From contig NZ_MKKH01000022.1 of NCBI RefSeq assembly GCF_001942335.1, positions 62,001 to 126,000 on the forward strand: a DNA stretch of 64,000 nt, read 5' to 3'. Source of the DNA: Cellulosimicrobium sp. CUA-896 (GTDB lineage Bacteria; Actinomycetota; Actinomycetes; Actinomycetales; Cellulomonadaceae). Below, piece by piece: positions 18,423 through 27,531 of the stretch (the first letter of the stretch is position 1; each line of letters starts with the position of its first letter). Under the pieces are notes generated by a model. That model did no database searches. It was not told the DNA's origin and saw only the letters and a list, made by a program, of their open reading frames with translations. A program made the position numbers and the translations under genes.

Positions 18423-19342
18423 TCAGGGGTCGAGACGCTCCTTGCGCCGCCGCTCGAACAGCTCGCGCGCGGCGAGCGAGACCGTGCCGGCCTGCACGTC
18501 CACGCCGTCGAGCCAGGTCACCGGCTGGACGTTGCGCACCGACCCTGTGAGCAGCAGCCCCGCACGCCCGGTGCTCACCTCGTCGAGCACGTCGAACCCG
18601 AGCTCGCCCGGCCGTGCCTCGCGCACCGGCAGGCCGTCGTCGGCCGCCCACTCGAGCAGCAGCTCGCGCGTGATGCCCGCGAGGCAGCCCGACGACAGCG
18701 GCGGCGTGACCAGCTCGCCGTCACGCTCGACGAAGACGTTCGCCCCCGTGCCCTCGCACAGCTCGCCCGCCGTGTTGGCGAGGAGCGCCTCGTCGCCGCC
18801 CTTCGCGACCGCGTCGGCGAGCGCCACGACGTTCTCCGCGTACGACGTCGTCTTCAGCCCCGCGACCGCCGACCGCTCGTTGCGCGTCCAGGGCGAGCGC
18901 ACGGCTCGTCCGCGCGCCACGATCGTCGCCGGCCCCGCCGCGACCACCACCGTCTGCGCGCCGGGCGTGCGTCCGGAGCCGAGGGGCCCGACGCCCGCGG
19001 TGACGGTGATGCGCAGGCGGCCCACCGGTCCTGCGCCGGCCGACGCGCGGTCCCGGGCCGCCGCGAGGACGTGCCCGACGGCGTCGCGCACGACCGCCTC
19101 GTCCGGCGCGTCCAGCCCGAGCCCTGCCGCGGACCGCGCGAGGCGCCGCAGGTGGCGCGTGAGCGCGAAGGCCTCGTCGCCGAAGACGGCGCAGGTCTCG
19201 AAGACCCCGTCACCGACCGTGATCCCGTGGTCCACCGCGCTCAGCGCGGGGTCGCCGGCTCCGACGAGGCGGCCGTCCGCCCAGACGACGAGGTTCTCGG
19301 GCGGTGCGGTGGGGGCGCCCGGGGTCGCAGCGGCTGCGTCAT
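18423..19342 (-). CDS. Class IV PLP-dependent aminotransferase, probable aminodeoxychorismate lyase (frame broken once)
   Basis: Fold-type IV features include VDHGITVGDGVFETCAVFG, the PLP lysine in AGLKTTSYAENVVAL, and ELCEGTGANVFVERDGEL with GCLAGITRELLLEWA. Location right after pabB suggests aminodeoxychorismate lyase (PabC), which releases p-aminobenzoate; a branched-chain or D-amino-acid aminotransferase is the alternative. The natural start is the ATG at 19342, overlapping the pabB stop (ATGA). That frame differs by one from the body, so a base is missing near 19313 in the C-run. Repair gives 306 residues. Confidence 0.85.
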
Positions 19343-20450
19343 GCGTCCAGTGTGCCGGAGGCGAGCCCGACGAGGCGGTGGGCCTTGAGCTCGGTCTCCT
19401 CCCACTCGCGCGCCGGGTCGCTGCCCCAGGTGATGCCGGCGCCGGTGCCGAACCGCAGGACGCCTCCCGCCCACCAGAACGTGCGGATCCCGACGGCGAG
19501 GACGGCCTCGTCGCCGTCGACCCAGCCGACGGCACCGCAGTACGGGCCCCGCGCCACGGGCTCGAGCTCGCCGATGACCCGCAGGGCGGACGACTTGGGC
19601 GCTCCGGACACCGACGCCGGCGGGAACGTCGCGCCGAGGACCCGGGCCCAGCGGTCCGGTGCCGCGAGGACGTCGCCGCGCACGCGCCCCGCGACGCGAC
19701 TCACGAGGTGCACCAGCCCCGGGTGCTCCTCGACGGCGAGCAGGTCGGTGACCTCCACCGTTCCCGCGTCGCACACGCGCTGCAGGTCGTTGCGGACGAG
19801 GTCGGTGATCATCACGTTCTCGGCGCGGTCCTTGGCGGTGAGGCCGCCGGCCGTCCGCGCGGTGCCCTTGATCGGCCCCGACGTCAGCACGCCGCCGCAG
19901 AGACGGAGGTAGAGCTCGGGCGAGGCGCTGACGACCCACACCGGGTCGACGCCGCTGCTCGCCGGCACGTGCAGCACCCCCCCGTAGGGGCGGGGTTGGC
20001 GTGGGCCAGGCGGCGGGCCAGCGCCTCGGCGTCGGGCTCGCGTCCGCCCCCGGGCGCGAGGGGTGCGCTCAGCACGCGGCACACGTTGGCCTGGTAGACC
20101 TCCCCCTCGCGCACCTCGGCGCGCACGCGCGCGACGGCCGACTCGTACGCGGCCCGGTCGAGCGAGCTCGTCCACGCCGACGGCGCCGGGCCCTGCCACC
20201 CGCCGCCACGGCCGTCGTGCGGGCCGCCGCGCACGACCTCGTCCGGGTCCGTCCGCTCCGCGAACCGCCACGCCCGGACACGACCGCCGGTCGCCGGGGC
20301 GTCGAAGTCCGCGACGACGAACCAGGGCCCGTCCTCCAGGAGCCGCTCGGGCGCGCGCAGCACGTCGACGCACTCGAGCGCCCCGCGCGCCGCCCGGCCC
20401 GCGAAACGCGCCACGCCGCCGCGCGGGGGCGTCCTCCCTGGTCCTGGCAC
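19339..20450 (-). CDS. pabB: Aminodeoxychorismate synthase component I PabB (frame broken once)
   Basis: A chorismate-binding enzyme that aminates chorismate on the way to p-aminobenzoate and folate. Diagnostic is SGPIKGTARTAG, with Lys where anthranilate synthases have Ala. Other conserved blocks are REGEVYQANVCRVLS, MITDLVRNDLQRVCDAG, FPPASVSGAPKSSAL and GPYCGAVGWV. The frame breaks near 19987 at HANPAP-YGGVLH; one base restores about 370 residues. The start is uncertain: GTG 20450 is used, GTG 20414 is possible. The amidotransferase partner is not adjacent. Confidence 0.9.
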
Positions 20451-20528
20451 GGGCTCACCGTACCGAGCGGCAGCCGGCCGGCCGGGAGCGCGCCGGGAGC
20501 CGGTTGGACGGCGAGCGCTCCGGTCGAC

Positions 20529-20534
20529 TAGTGT
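20529..20534 (+). promoter_or_regulatory. -10 box of first tRNA operon
   Basis: TAGTGT, with TTGGAC 19 nt upstream, precedes tRNA-Gly by about 70 nt. The same surroundings (GGGACGCGCCGGAAC just downstream) recur at the second operon, where the box is TAGTAT. Confidence 0.5.
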
Positions 20535-20605
20535 CTGGGACGCGCCGGAACGCCAGGTCGCGGAACATCTCAACGAGATCGTTCCCCCCTGCACATGCCG
20601 GCCGC

Positions 20606-20678
20606 GCGGATGTGGCTCAGTTGGTAGAGCATCACCTTGCCAAGGTGAGGGTCGCGGGTTCGAGTCCCGTCATCCGCT
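20606..20678 (+). tRNA. tRNA-Gly(GCC), copy 1
   Basis: 73 nt, acceptor GCGGATG/CATCCGC with discriminator T. Anticodon loop TTGCCAA (GCC) sits on stem TCACC/GGTGA, T loop TTCGAGT. No encoded CCA. First gene of the operon. Confidence 0.96.
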
Positions 20679-20732
20679 CGGAGACCACTCCCCGACCCGC
20701 TCTTGCGAGAGCGACGGAGAGCGACGAGTCAC

Positions 20733-20803
20733 GGTGGAGTGGCCGAGAGGCGAGGCAGCGGCCTGCAAAGCCGTATACGTGGGTTCGAATCCCATCTCCA
20801 CCT
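20733..20803 (+). tRNA. tRNA-Cys(GCA), copy 1
   Basis: 71 nt, acceptor GGTGGAG/CTCCACC with discriminator T. Anticodon loop CTGCAAA (GCA), T loop TTCGAAT. No encoded CCA. Second gene of the operon. Confidence 0.96.
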
Positions 20804-20818
20804 CGCAGCAGCACCCTC

Positions 20819-20890
20819 GGGCGATTGGCGCAGCGGTAGCGCGCTTCCCTGACACGGAAGAGGTCACTGGTTCGATCCCAGTATCGCCCA
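20819..20890 (+). tRNA. tRNA-Val(GAC), copy 1
   Basis: 72 nt, acceptor GGGCGAT/ATCGCCC with discriminator A. Anticodon stem CTTCC/GGAAG encloses CTGACAC (GAC). Third gene of the operon, 15 nt after tRNA-Cys. Confidence 0.96.
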
Positions 20891-20897
20891 CGAGCAC

Positions 20898-20932
20898 GAA
20901 GGCCGCCCCGGACACCGTCCGGGGCGGCCTTC
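20898..20932 (+). terminator. Terminator of first tRNA operon
   Basis: A perfect 16-bp stem, GAAGGCCGCCCCGGAC with its complement and an ACC loop, starts 7 nt after tRNA-Val. A short CGTCGTC tail follows in place of a U-run, as is common in GC-rich genomes. Confidence 0.85.
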
Positions 20933-20999
20933 GTCGTCACGGCACCTCGCCGCGAGCCCACGCCCGTCGCGGGATGCACGGATCGTCGCGGAAGTCGGC

Positions 21000-21005
21000 T
21001 AGTAT
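21000..21005 (+). promoter_or_regulatory. -10 box of second tRNA operon
   Basis: TAGTAT followed by GTGGGACGCGCCGGAACACC, matching the first operon except for a few bases. It lies about 65 nt before the second tRNA-Gly. Confidence 0.5.
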
Positions 21006-21069
21006 GTGGGACGCGCCGGAACACCGGCCCGGGCACCGACGTGTCGTTCCCCGGGCAAGGTCCGGCCGC

Positions 21070-21142
21070 GCGGATGTGGCTCAGTTGGTAGAGCATCACC
21101 TTGCCAAGGTGAGGGTCGCGGGTTCGAGTCCCGTCATCCGCT
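21070..21142 (+). tRNA. tRNA-Gly(GCC), copy 2
   Basis: Identical over its 73 nt to copy 1 at 20606. Anticodon GCC. Confidence 0.96.
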
Positions 21143-21190
21143 CGGAGGCCACTCTCCGGACGCCGGTGCGTCCGGGAGGACGAGTCTCGC

Positions 21191-21261
21191 GGTGGAGTGG
21201 CCGAGAGGCGAGGCAGCGGCCTGCAAAGCCGTATACGTGGGTTCGAATCCCATCTCCACCT
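21191..21261 (+). tRNA. tRNA-Cys(GCA), copy 2
   Basis: Identical to copy 1 at 20733, offset 458 bp. The spacer from tRNA-Gly (48 nt) differs from that of copy 1 (54 nt). Confidence 0.96.
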
Positions 21262-21276
21262 CGCAGCAGCACCCTC

Positions 21277-21348
21277 GGGCGATTGGCGCAGCGGTAGCGC
21301 GCTTCCCTGACACGGAAGAGGTCACTGGTTCGATCCCAGTATCGCCCA
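21277..21348 (+). tRNA. tRNA-Val(GAC), copy 2
   Basis: Identical to copy 1 at 20819, including the 15-nt spacer after tRNA-Cys. Confidence 0.96.
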
Positions 21349-21355
21349 CGAGTAC

Positions 21356-21390
21356 GAAGGCCGCCCCGGACACCGTCCGGGGCGGCCTTC
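21356..21390 (+). terminator. Terminator of second tRNA operon
   Basis: The same 16-bp stem and ACC loop as at 20898-20932, again 7 nt after tRNA-Val. Confidence 0.85.
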
Positions 21391-21440
21391 GTCGTCGCGG
21401 CACGTCACCGCACGTCCCGACAGCCCCCGTGGCGGCTCTC

Positions 21441-21469
21441 TTGTGACCTGCACCACATCCCCGTAGCGT
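21441..21469 (+). promoter_or_regulatory. Promoter of DUF2277 gene, leaderless type
   Basis: TTGTGA, a 17-nt spacer, then TAGCGT; seven bases later comes the ATG at 21477. The transcript would begin at or next to the start codon. This is the best -35/-10 pair seen in the window. Confidence 0.7.
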
Positions 21470-21476
21470 CGTGACC

Positions 21477-21887
21477 ATGTGCCGGAACATCACGACCCTG
21501 CGCGGCCTCGTCCCTCCCGCGACCGAGGAGGAGGTGGAGGCGGCGGCGCGGCAGTTCGTCCGCAAGGTGACGGGCATCCAGCGCACGAGCGACGCGACCG
21601 AGGAGCCGTTCGAGCGCGCTGTCGCGGAGGTCGCGACCGTCGTCGCGCGGCTGCTGGACGAGCTGCCCGAGCGTCGCCGGCCCCCGGCCACCGTCCCGCC
21701 CCTGCGCCGCGAGGAGGTGCGCGCCCGCATCGCCGCCCGCGAGGCGGCGGAGGCGGCGCACGAGCGCGCCCACGCGCTCGGCCTGCCGCACGACCACGGC
21801 GACCTCGAGGGCGACCACGGCCAGGGCCGCGCGCGGGCCCGACGACCAGGCACAGAGCACGCCGACGAGGTGGCCGCAGGCGTCTAG
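21477..21887 (+). CDS. DUF2277 domain-containing protein
   Basis: The N-terminus MCRNITTLRGLVPPATEEEV and the VRKVTGIQRTS block are the DUF2277 signature; function is unknown. DUF2277 proteins are usually 80-100 residues. Here 136 residues include a C-terminal extension rich in His/Arg/Asp (HDHGDLEGDHGQ). The ATG at 21477 is chosen over the in-frame GTG at 21471 because the family starts with MCRNI and the -10 box ends 7 nt before it. Its stop TAG is also the first half of the -10 box of the next gene. Confidence 0.85.
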   Translation: MCRNITTLRGLVPPATEEEVEAAARQFVRKVTGIQRTSDATEEPFERAVAEVATVVARLLDELPERRRPPATVPPLRREEVRARIAAREAAEAAHERAHALGLPHDHGDLEGDHGQGRARARRPGTEHADEVAAGV

Positions 21888-21890
21888 GCT
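21885..21890 (+). promoter_or_regulatory. -10 box overlapping the DUF2277 stop codon
   Basis: TAGGCT; its TAG is the stop codon of the preceding gene. Six bases separate it from the GTG at 21897. Confidence 0.5.
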
Positions 21891-21896
21891 CGGTCC

Positions 21897-22240
21897 GTGG
21901 ACCCCGCTCCCCCGACCTCCGCGACCGACAGCCCCCTCGGCCCCGACGACCACGGGGTCACCTCACGCATCGAGCCCGTCAGCGCGTCGATGCGCCGTGC
22001 GAAGGCGGCGCGCGCGCCGCGCACGTCACGACGGGGCAGGTCGTCGAGGACGAGTCCGGGCGCGTGACCATCGAGTGCTCGTGCGGCATGGTGCTCACGA
22101 ACGGACCGGACTGGACGGTGGACGAGCACATCCGGCTGCACCGCGCCGAGGCGCGCTACCTCGCGGTCAGCGCGGTCGCGCCCGCCGGCATGCCGCGCAT
22201 CCTGCCCGTCGACGCGGACCGGCTGCCGCGCCTCGACTGA
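21897..22240 (+). CDS. Hypothetical protein with CxC motif (frame broken once)
   Basis: I do not recognise the family. The GTG at 21897 lies 6 nt after a TAGGCT -10 box. That frame reads a Pro/Ser/Asp-rich start to about MRRAKAARA. Near 22016 it must move by one base to reach HVTTGQVVEDESGRVTIECS and CGMVLTNGPDWTVDEHIRLH, a compact part with CSC and His residues that looks conserved. Repaired length is about 114 residues. The CSC plus HIRLH arrangement could bind a metal. Confidence 0.55.
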
Positions 22241-22251
22241 GCCGGCGTGCC

Positions 22252-22464
22252 CTAGAGCTCGTCCGGGTCGTCCCAGGACGTGCCGGACGACGCGCCCTCG
22301 ATCGGACGGCGCTCGGCCTCGGACAGGGAGTGCGGCGCCTTCGTCGGGTCGCCGCCGGTCAGCACGTCGCCGTGCTCCTCGTCGTCCTCCCGCGGCGGAG
22401 AGAGGCGGGCGGAGGCGATGTCGGACGTGTTCGGGTCGTCCTCGTGACGGGCGTCGGAACTCAT
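22252..22464 (-). CDS. Small acidic hypothetical protein
   Basis: A 70-residue, strongly acidic and Ser/Asp-rich product with no hydrophobic segment, starting MSSDARHEDDPNTSD. No family recognised. A TAGACC element ends 6 nt before the ATG at 22464, the spacing seen at other leaderless starts here. It is convergent with the 21897 gene and divergent from glgX. It is likely disordered. Confidence 0.5.
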   Translation of the reverse strand: MSSDARHEDDPNTSDIASARLSPPREDDEEHGDVLTGGDPTKAPHSLSEAERRPIEGASSGTSWDDPDEL

Positions 22465-22646
22465 GTTCCGGGTCTACCAGGTCCCCTCACCGCCCGCACG
22501 GGATCGTCGGCACCGCCCGCACGGGATCGGCGCGCTTGGCACACTATTACTCGCCGGTTTCGCGGCGCGCCAGAACGTGACGTGCGTCTCACCTCCGAGC
22601 GGTCGTCTCCTGGGCGGTGCGACGCGCTGCATGACATCCTCAGGGG

Positions 22647-24895
22647 ATGCAGACCTGGCCTGGCCATCCCTACCCCCTCGGGGCGACCTACGACGGCACG
22701 GGCACCAACTTCGCCCTCTTCTCCGAGGTCGCCGACCGCGTCGAGCTGTGCATCCTCGACGACGACGGCACCGAGCAGCGCGTCGAGGTCGAGGAGGTCG
22801 ACGCGCACGTCTGGCACGTCTACCTGCCGGGCATCGCCCCCGGCACGCGCTACGGCTACCGGGTCCACGGCCCGTACGACCCCGCCAACGGGCACCGGTG
22901 CAACCCCGCGAAGCTGCTCCTCGACCCGTACGCGAAGGCGATCGAGGGGCAGGTCGACGGCGACGAGTCGCTGTACTCCTACCGGTTCGCCGACGCGCAG
23001 GACGCGGACGCCGGTCACGGCGACGACGAGGGAGCGGGCGACGACGAGCAGGCGCCGCCCCCCGCTCCCCCGCTCAACGACGACGACTCCGGGCCGCACA
23101 CGATGGTGTCCGTCGTCGTCAACCCCTTCTTCGACTGGGGCCACGACCGGCCGCCGAACCGCGACTACCACGACAGCGTCATCTACGAGGCGCACGTCAA
23201 GGGCATGACGATGCGCCACCCGGACGTGCCGGAGGAGCTGCGCGGCACGTACGCCGGCATGGCGCACCCCGCCGTGATCGAGCACCTCAGCTCGCTCGGG
23301 GTCACGGCCGTGGAGCTCATGCCCGTCCACCAGTTCGTCAACGACCCGCACCTGGTCGACCAGGGCCTGTCGAACTACTGGGGCTACAACACCATCGGCT
23401 TCTTCGCGCCGCACAACGGCTACTCCGCGTTCGGCACGCGGGGCGAGCAGGTCATGGAGTTCAAGTCCATGGTCAAGGCGCTGCACGAGGCCGGCATCGA
23501 GGTCATCCTCGACGTCGTCTACAACCACACCGCGGAGGGCAACCACCTCGGGCCGACGCTGAGCTTCCGCGGCATCGACAACAAGGCCTACTACCGGCTC
23601 GTCGACGGGGACGAGGCGCACTACTTCGACACCACGGGCACGGGCAACTCGCTGCTCATGCGCTCGCCGCACGTCCTCCAGCTCATCATGGACTCGCTGC
23701 GCTACTGGGTGACGGAGATGCACGTCGACGGCTTCCGCTTCGACCTCGCGGCCACCCTCGCGCGCCAGTTCCACGAGGTCGACCGCCTGTCGGCGTTCTT
23801 CGACATCGTCCAGCAGGACCCCGTGGTGTCCCAGGTCAAGCTCATCGCCGAGCCGTGGGACCTCGGCGACGGCGGCTACCAGGTGGGCGGCTTCCCGCCC
23901 ATGTGGACGGAGTGGAACGGCCGCTACCGCGACACCGTCCGCGACTTCTGGCGGGGCGAGCCGTCCACCCTGCCCGAGTTCGCGAGCCGCCTCACCGGGT
24001 CCTCGGACCTCTACGAGCACAGCGGCCGCAAGCCCATCGCGTCGATCAACTTCGTCACGGCGCACGACGGCTTCACGCTCAACGACCTCGTGTCCTACAA
24101 CGAGAAGCACAACGAGGCGAACGGCGAGGGCAACAACGACGGCGAGAGCCACAACCGGTCGTGGAACTGCGGCGTCGAGGGCCCCGCGGACGACCCCGAG
24201 GTCCTCGCGCTGCGGGCGCGCCAGCGCCGCAACCTCCTCACGACGCTCCTGCTCTCCCAGGGCGTACCCATGCTCGCGCACGGCGACGAGATCGCCCGGA
24301 CGCAGGGCGGCAACAACAACGGGTACTGCCAGGACAACGAGATCACCTGGATGGACTGGGACTTCCTGTCCGACGAGGACGGGGACGGCTCCGGCGACGA
24401 CGCGGGCGTCGGCGCGGCGGACGCAGCGAGCGGGACGAGCGACGGGCGCTGCTCGACTTCGCCCGGCGCCTCGTGTGGCTGCGCCGCGACCATCCCGTGC
24501 TGCACCGCCGGCGCTTCTTCGTGGGGCGCGACGGCGGCACCGGCGCGGACGACCTCCCCGACATCGAGTGGCTCGACATCACCGGGGCGCGCATGACCCA
24601 GGAGGACTGGGACCACAGCTACGCCCGCACGGTCATGGTGTTCCTCAACGGCGACGCCATCCCCGAGACCGACCGGCGGGGCGAGCCGATCGTGGACGAC
24701 TCGTTCCTGCTCCTGCTCAACGCGCACTCCGAGGAGCTGGAGTTCACCGTCCCGCCCGAGCGGTACGGGGAGAGCTGGGACGTCGTGCTCGACACGGACG
24801 GCACGCTCGACGTGGGCGACGCGCTGCGGCCCGGGGACACGGTCCCCGTGACCGGGCGCAGCGTCATCGTCCTGACCCGGCCGCCGTCGTCGTGA
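22647..24895 (+). CDS. glgX: Glycogen debranching enzyme GlgX (frame broken once)
   Basis: A GH13 isoamylase-type enzyme that removes alpha-1,6 branches from phosphorylase-trimmed glycogen. It has an N-terminal CBM48-like domain. Catalytic regions are [15 protein letters not shown], the nucleophile in [12 protein letters not shown], the acid/base Glu in [14 protein letters not shown], and [14 protein letters not shown]. Two Asp/Gly-rich insertions are present, near residue 115 and near residue 580. The frame breaks at the second, near 24413 (GGCGCGGCGG); one base restores 749 residues. It overlaps treY by 4 bp, so branch removal feeds trehalose synthesis directly. Confidence 0.93.
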
Positions 24896-27531
24896 CCGCC
24901 CCCGCGACCCCCGGGCCGCGCGCGCCCGGCGACGGTGCCGCCCGTGCCGAGCCCGTCGTGCCCGTCGTGCCCGTCGTGCCCGTGTCGACCTACCGGCTCC
25001 AGCTCGGGCCGGACCTGTCGTTCGACGACGCCGCGCGCCAGGTGCCGTACCTCGCCTCGCTCGGCGTCACGCACCTGTACCTGTCGCCGGTGCTGCAGGC
25101 GGCGCCCGGCTCGACGCACGGCTACGACGTGGTCGACCACGCCCGGGTCAGCGCGGAGCTCGGCGGGCGCGCGGGCCTCGAGCGGCTCGCGCAGGCGGCG
25201 CACGGCGCGGGGCTGGGCATGGTGCTCGACGTCGTGCCGAACCACATGGCCGTCCCCACGCCCGCGTGGCACAACCGCGCGCTGTGGTCGGTGCTGCAGG
25301 AGGGCCCGCGGTCGCCGTACGCGTCGTGGTTCGACGTGGACTGGTCGTCCGACGACGGCGCCGTTCTCATGCCCGTGCTCGGCGTGCGGCTCGGCGACGC
25401 GCTCGCCGGCGGCGAGCTGGCGCTCGACGAGATCGAGGTCCCGGACGAGCGCGGCGCGGCGACCCGCACCACCGTCCTGCGCTACTACGAGCACGTCTTC
25501 CCCGTCCGCGCCGGGACCGAGGACCTGCCGCTCGCCGAGCTCGTCGAGCGCCAGCACTACCGGCTCGCGTACTGGCGCGTCGGTGACGAGGAGCTCAACT
25601 ACCGGCGGTTCTTCGACGTCGGCACGCTCGCGGCGGTGCGCGTCGAGGACGAGGACGTGTTCGACGCGACCCACTCGCTCGTGCTCGACCTCGTGCGCAC
25701 GGGCGTCGTCGACGGGCTGCGCATCGACCACCCCGACGGCCTGGCGGACCCGGCGCAGTACCTCGAGCGGCTCGCCGAGCGCACCGACGGCGCCTGGGTC
25801 GTCGTCGAGAAGATCCTCGCCGGCGAGGAGCAGGTGCCGCCGGACTGGGCCACGGTCGGCACCACCGGGTACGACGTCGCGTGGCGGCTGCAGCAGCTCT
25901 TCGTCGACCCGGGCGGCCGGGCGGGCCTCGACGCGACGATGACCCGGCTCACGGGCGCGGCCCCCGGCGGCCTCGAGGCGGTCGTCGAGCAGGCCAAGCG
26001 CGAGGTCGTCGCGGGGCCCCTGTACGCCGAGGTGCACCGCCTGACCGACCTGGCGGCCGCGGTCTGCCACGACGACCCGCGCCTGCGCGACCACACGTGG
26101 CGCGGGCTGCACCAGTGCCTGCGCGAGCTGCTCGTCGCGTTCGACCGGTACCGCGCGTACGTCGTGCCGGGGACCACGCCGCGGCACGAGGCCGTGCGCG
26201 CCGTCGAGGAGGCGGCCGCGCGAGCGCGCACGCACCTGGACCCGCAGCGCGCCGAGACGCTCGACGTCGTCGTCGACCTCGTGCTGGGGCGCGAGGCGGG
26301 CAGCGCCGGCCGGCGCCGCGAGCCCCGTCGCGACGAGCTCGTCGTGCGCTTCCAGCAGGTCTGCGGGGCGGTCACCGCGAAGGGCGTGGAGGACACGGCC
26401 TTCTACCGGTGGACCGAGCTCGTGAGCCTGTGCGAGGTGGGCGGCGAGCCCGACCGCTTCAGCGTCGGCGTGCACGACTGGCACGCGTTCGCGCAGCGCT
26501 TCGCCGCACTGACCCCCCTGGCGCTCACCGCCGGGTCGACGCACGACACGAAGCGCGGCGAGGACACGCGGGCAGCGCTCGGCGTGCTGTCGGAGGACAC
26601 GGCGGGCTGGGCCCGGCTCGTCGACGAGGTGCGCGCGGCCAGCGCGCCGTACCGCGGCGTGCTGGTCGACGGTCTCGCGGAGAACCTGCTCTGGCAGACC
26701 GTCGCGGGCACGTGGCGCCCGGTCGCGGCCGGCGCGTCCGGCACGAACGACAACGACGGCGACGGCGACGGCGACGGCGGTGGCGCTCCCGCCCGCGCCC
26801 CGGGGGCGATCGACCCCGACCGGCTCGTCGACTACCTGCGCAAGGCGCTGCGGGAGGCGAAGGTCCGCACCTCGTGGACGGGCACCGACGAGGCGTACGA
26901 GCGGGCCGTGGAGGAGCTCGCACGGCACGCGCTCGAGGACCCGCTCGTGCTGGGTGCGTTCGAGCGCTGGTCGCACGACCACCGCGAGGAGCTGCGCGCC
27001 GCGAGCCTCGGCATCAAGCTCGTCCAGCTCACCGCCCCCGGCGTGGCGGACGTCTACCAGGGCAGCGAGTCCTACGAGCCGACGCTCGTGGACCCGGACA
27101 ACCGGCGCCCCGTCGACGTCGACGACCTCGGACGGCGGCTCGCACGCCTCGACGACGGCGGCGTACCCCGTACGCTCGGCGACGAGAAGCTGCTCGTCAC
27201 GTCCCGCGCGCTGCGCCTGCGGCGCGAGCGCCCCGAGGCGTTCGTCGGCCCGGACGCCGGGTACGCCCCGCTCGCGACGTCGACCCCGTGCGCGCTCGCG
27301 TTCGCGCGGACGGCCGGCGGGCGCGCGCGCGTCGTCACCGTCGCGACGCGCCTGCACGGCACGGTCCGGCGCCTCGGCGGGTGGCGCGACCACGTCGTCA
27401 CGCTCCCGGAGGCGGCCGCGGGCTGGCGCGACCTCCTCACGGGTCGCCACGACCCGCCGGGGACGGTGACCCTGGACGGGCTCCTCGAGGACCTGCCCGT
27501 CGCGCTGCTCGTCGAGGAGGACCACGCATGA
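24892..27531 (+). CDS. treY: Maltooligosyl trehalose synthase TreY
   Basis: TreY isomerises the reducing end of a maltooligosaccharide to an alpha,alpha-1,1 link. In 879 intact residues it shows STYRLQLGPDLSFDDA, the region I motif DVVPNHMAVP, the nucleophile in GLRIDHPDGLADP, the Glu in VVVEKILAGEEQ, and TAGSTHDTKRGEDTRAAL. The GTG at 24892 overlaps the glgX stop (GTGA). Two repeats are translated: three copies of GTCGTGCCC near 24955 (VVPVVPVVPV) and a GACGGC run near 26758 (an Asp/Gly linker). Such linkers are surface loops here. Confidence 0.96.
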   Translation: MTAPATPGPRAPGDGAARAEPVVPVVPVVPVSTYRLQLGPDLSFDDAARQVPYLASLGVTHLYLSPVLQAAPGSTHGYDVVDHARVSAELGGRAGLERLAQAAHGAGLGMVLDVVPNHMAVPTPAWHNRALWSVLQEGPRSPYASWFDVDWSSDDGAVLMPVLGVRLGDALAGGELALDEIEVPDERGAATRTTVLRYYEHVFPVRAGTEDLPLAELVERQHYRLAYWRVGDEELNYRRFFDVGTLAAVRVEDEDVFDATHSLVLDLVRTGVVDGLRIDHPDGLADPAQYLERLAERTDGAWVVVEKILAGEEQVPPDWATVGTTGYDVAWRLQQLFVDPGGRAGLDATMTRLTGAAPGGLEAVVEQAKREVVAGPLYAEVHRLTDLAAAVCHDDPRLRDHTWRGLHQCLRELLVAFDRYRAYVVPGTTPRHEAVRAVEEAAARARTHLDPQRAETLDVVVDLVLGREAGSAGRRREPRRDELVVRFQQVCGAVTAKGVEDTAFYRWTELVSLCEVGGEPDRFSVGVHDWHAFAQRFAALTPLALTAGSTHDTKRGEDTRAALGVLSEDTAGWARLVDEVRAASAPYRGVLVDGLAENLLWQTVAGTWRPVAAGASGTNDNDGDGDGDGGGAPARAPGAIDPDRLVDYLRKALREAKVRTSWTGTDEAYERAVEELARHALEDPLVLGAFERWSHDHREELRAASLGIKLVQLTAPGVADVYQGSESYEPTLVDPDNRRPVDVDDLGRRLARLDDGGVPRTLGDEKLLVTSRALRLRRERPEAFVGPDAGYAPLATSTPCALAFARTAGGRARVVTVATRLHGTVRRLGGWRDHVVTLPEAAAGWRDLLTGRHDPPGTVTLDGLLEDLPVALLVEEDHA

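Noticed and set aside
20529-21400. tRNA cluster as integration site of a mobile element
   Set aside because: No integrase, no attachment-site-like partial tRNA copies and no shift in composition; both units are complete.
21471-21476. GTG at 21471 as start of the DUF2277 gene
   Set aside because: The family begins MCRNI, and the -10 box spacing places the transcript start at the ATG at 21477, downstream of this GTG.
24955-24985. Three 9-bp repeats as a CRISPR-like or regulatory array
   Set aside because: Units are contiguous without spacers and are translated in frame within treY; it is a coding microsatellite.
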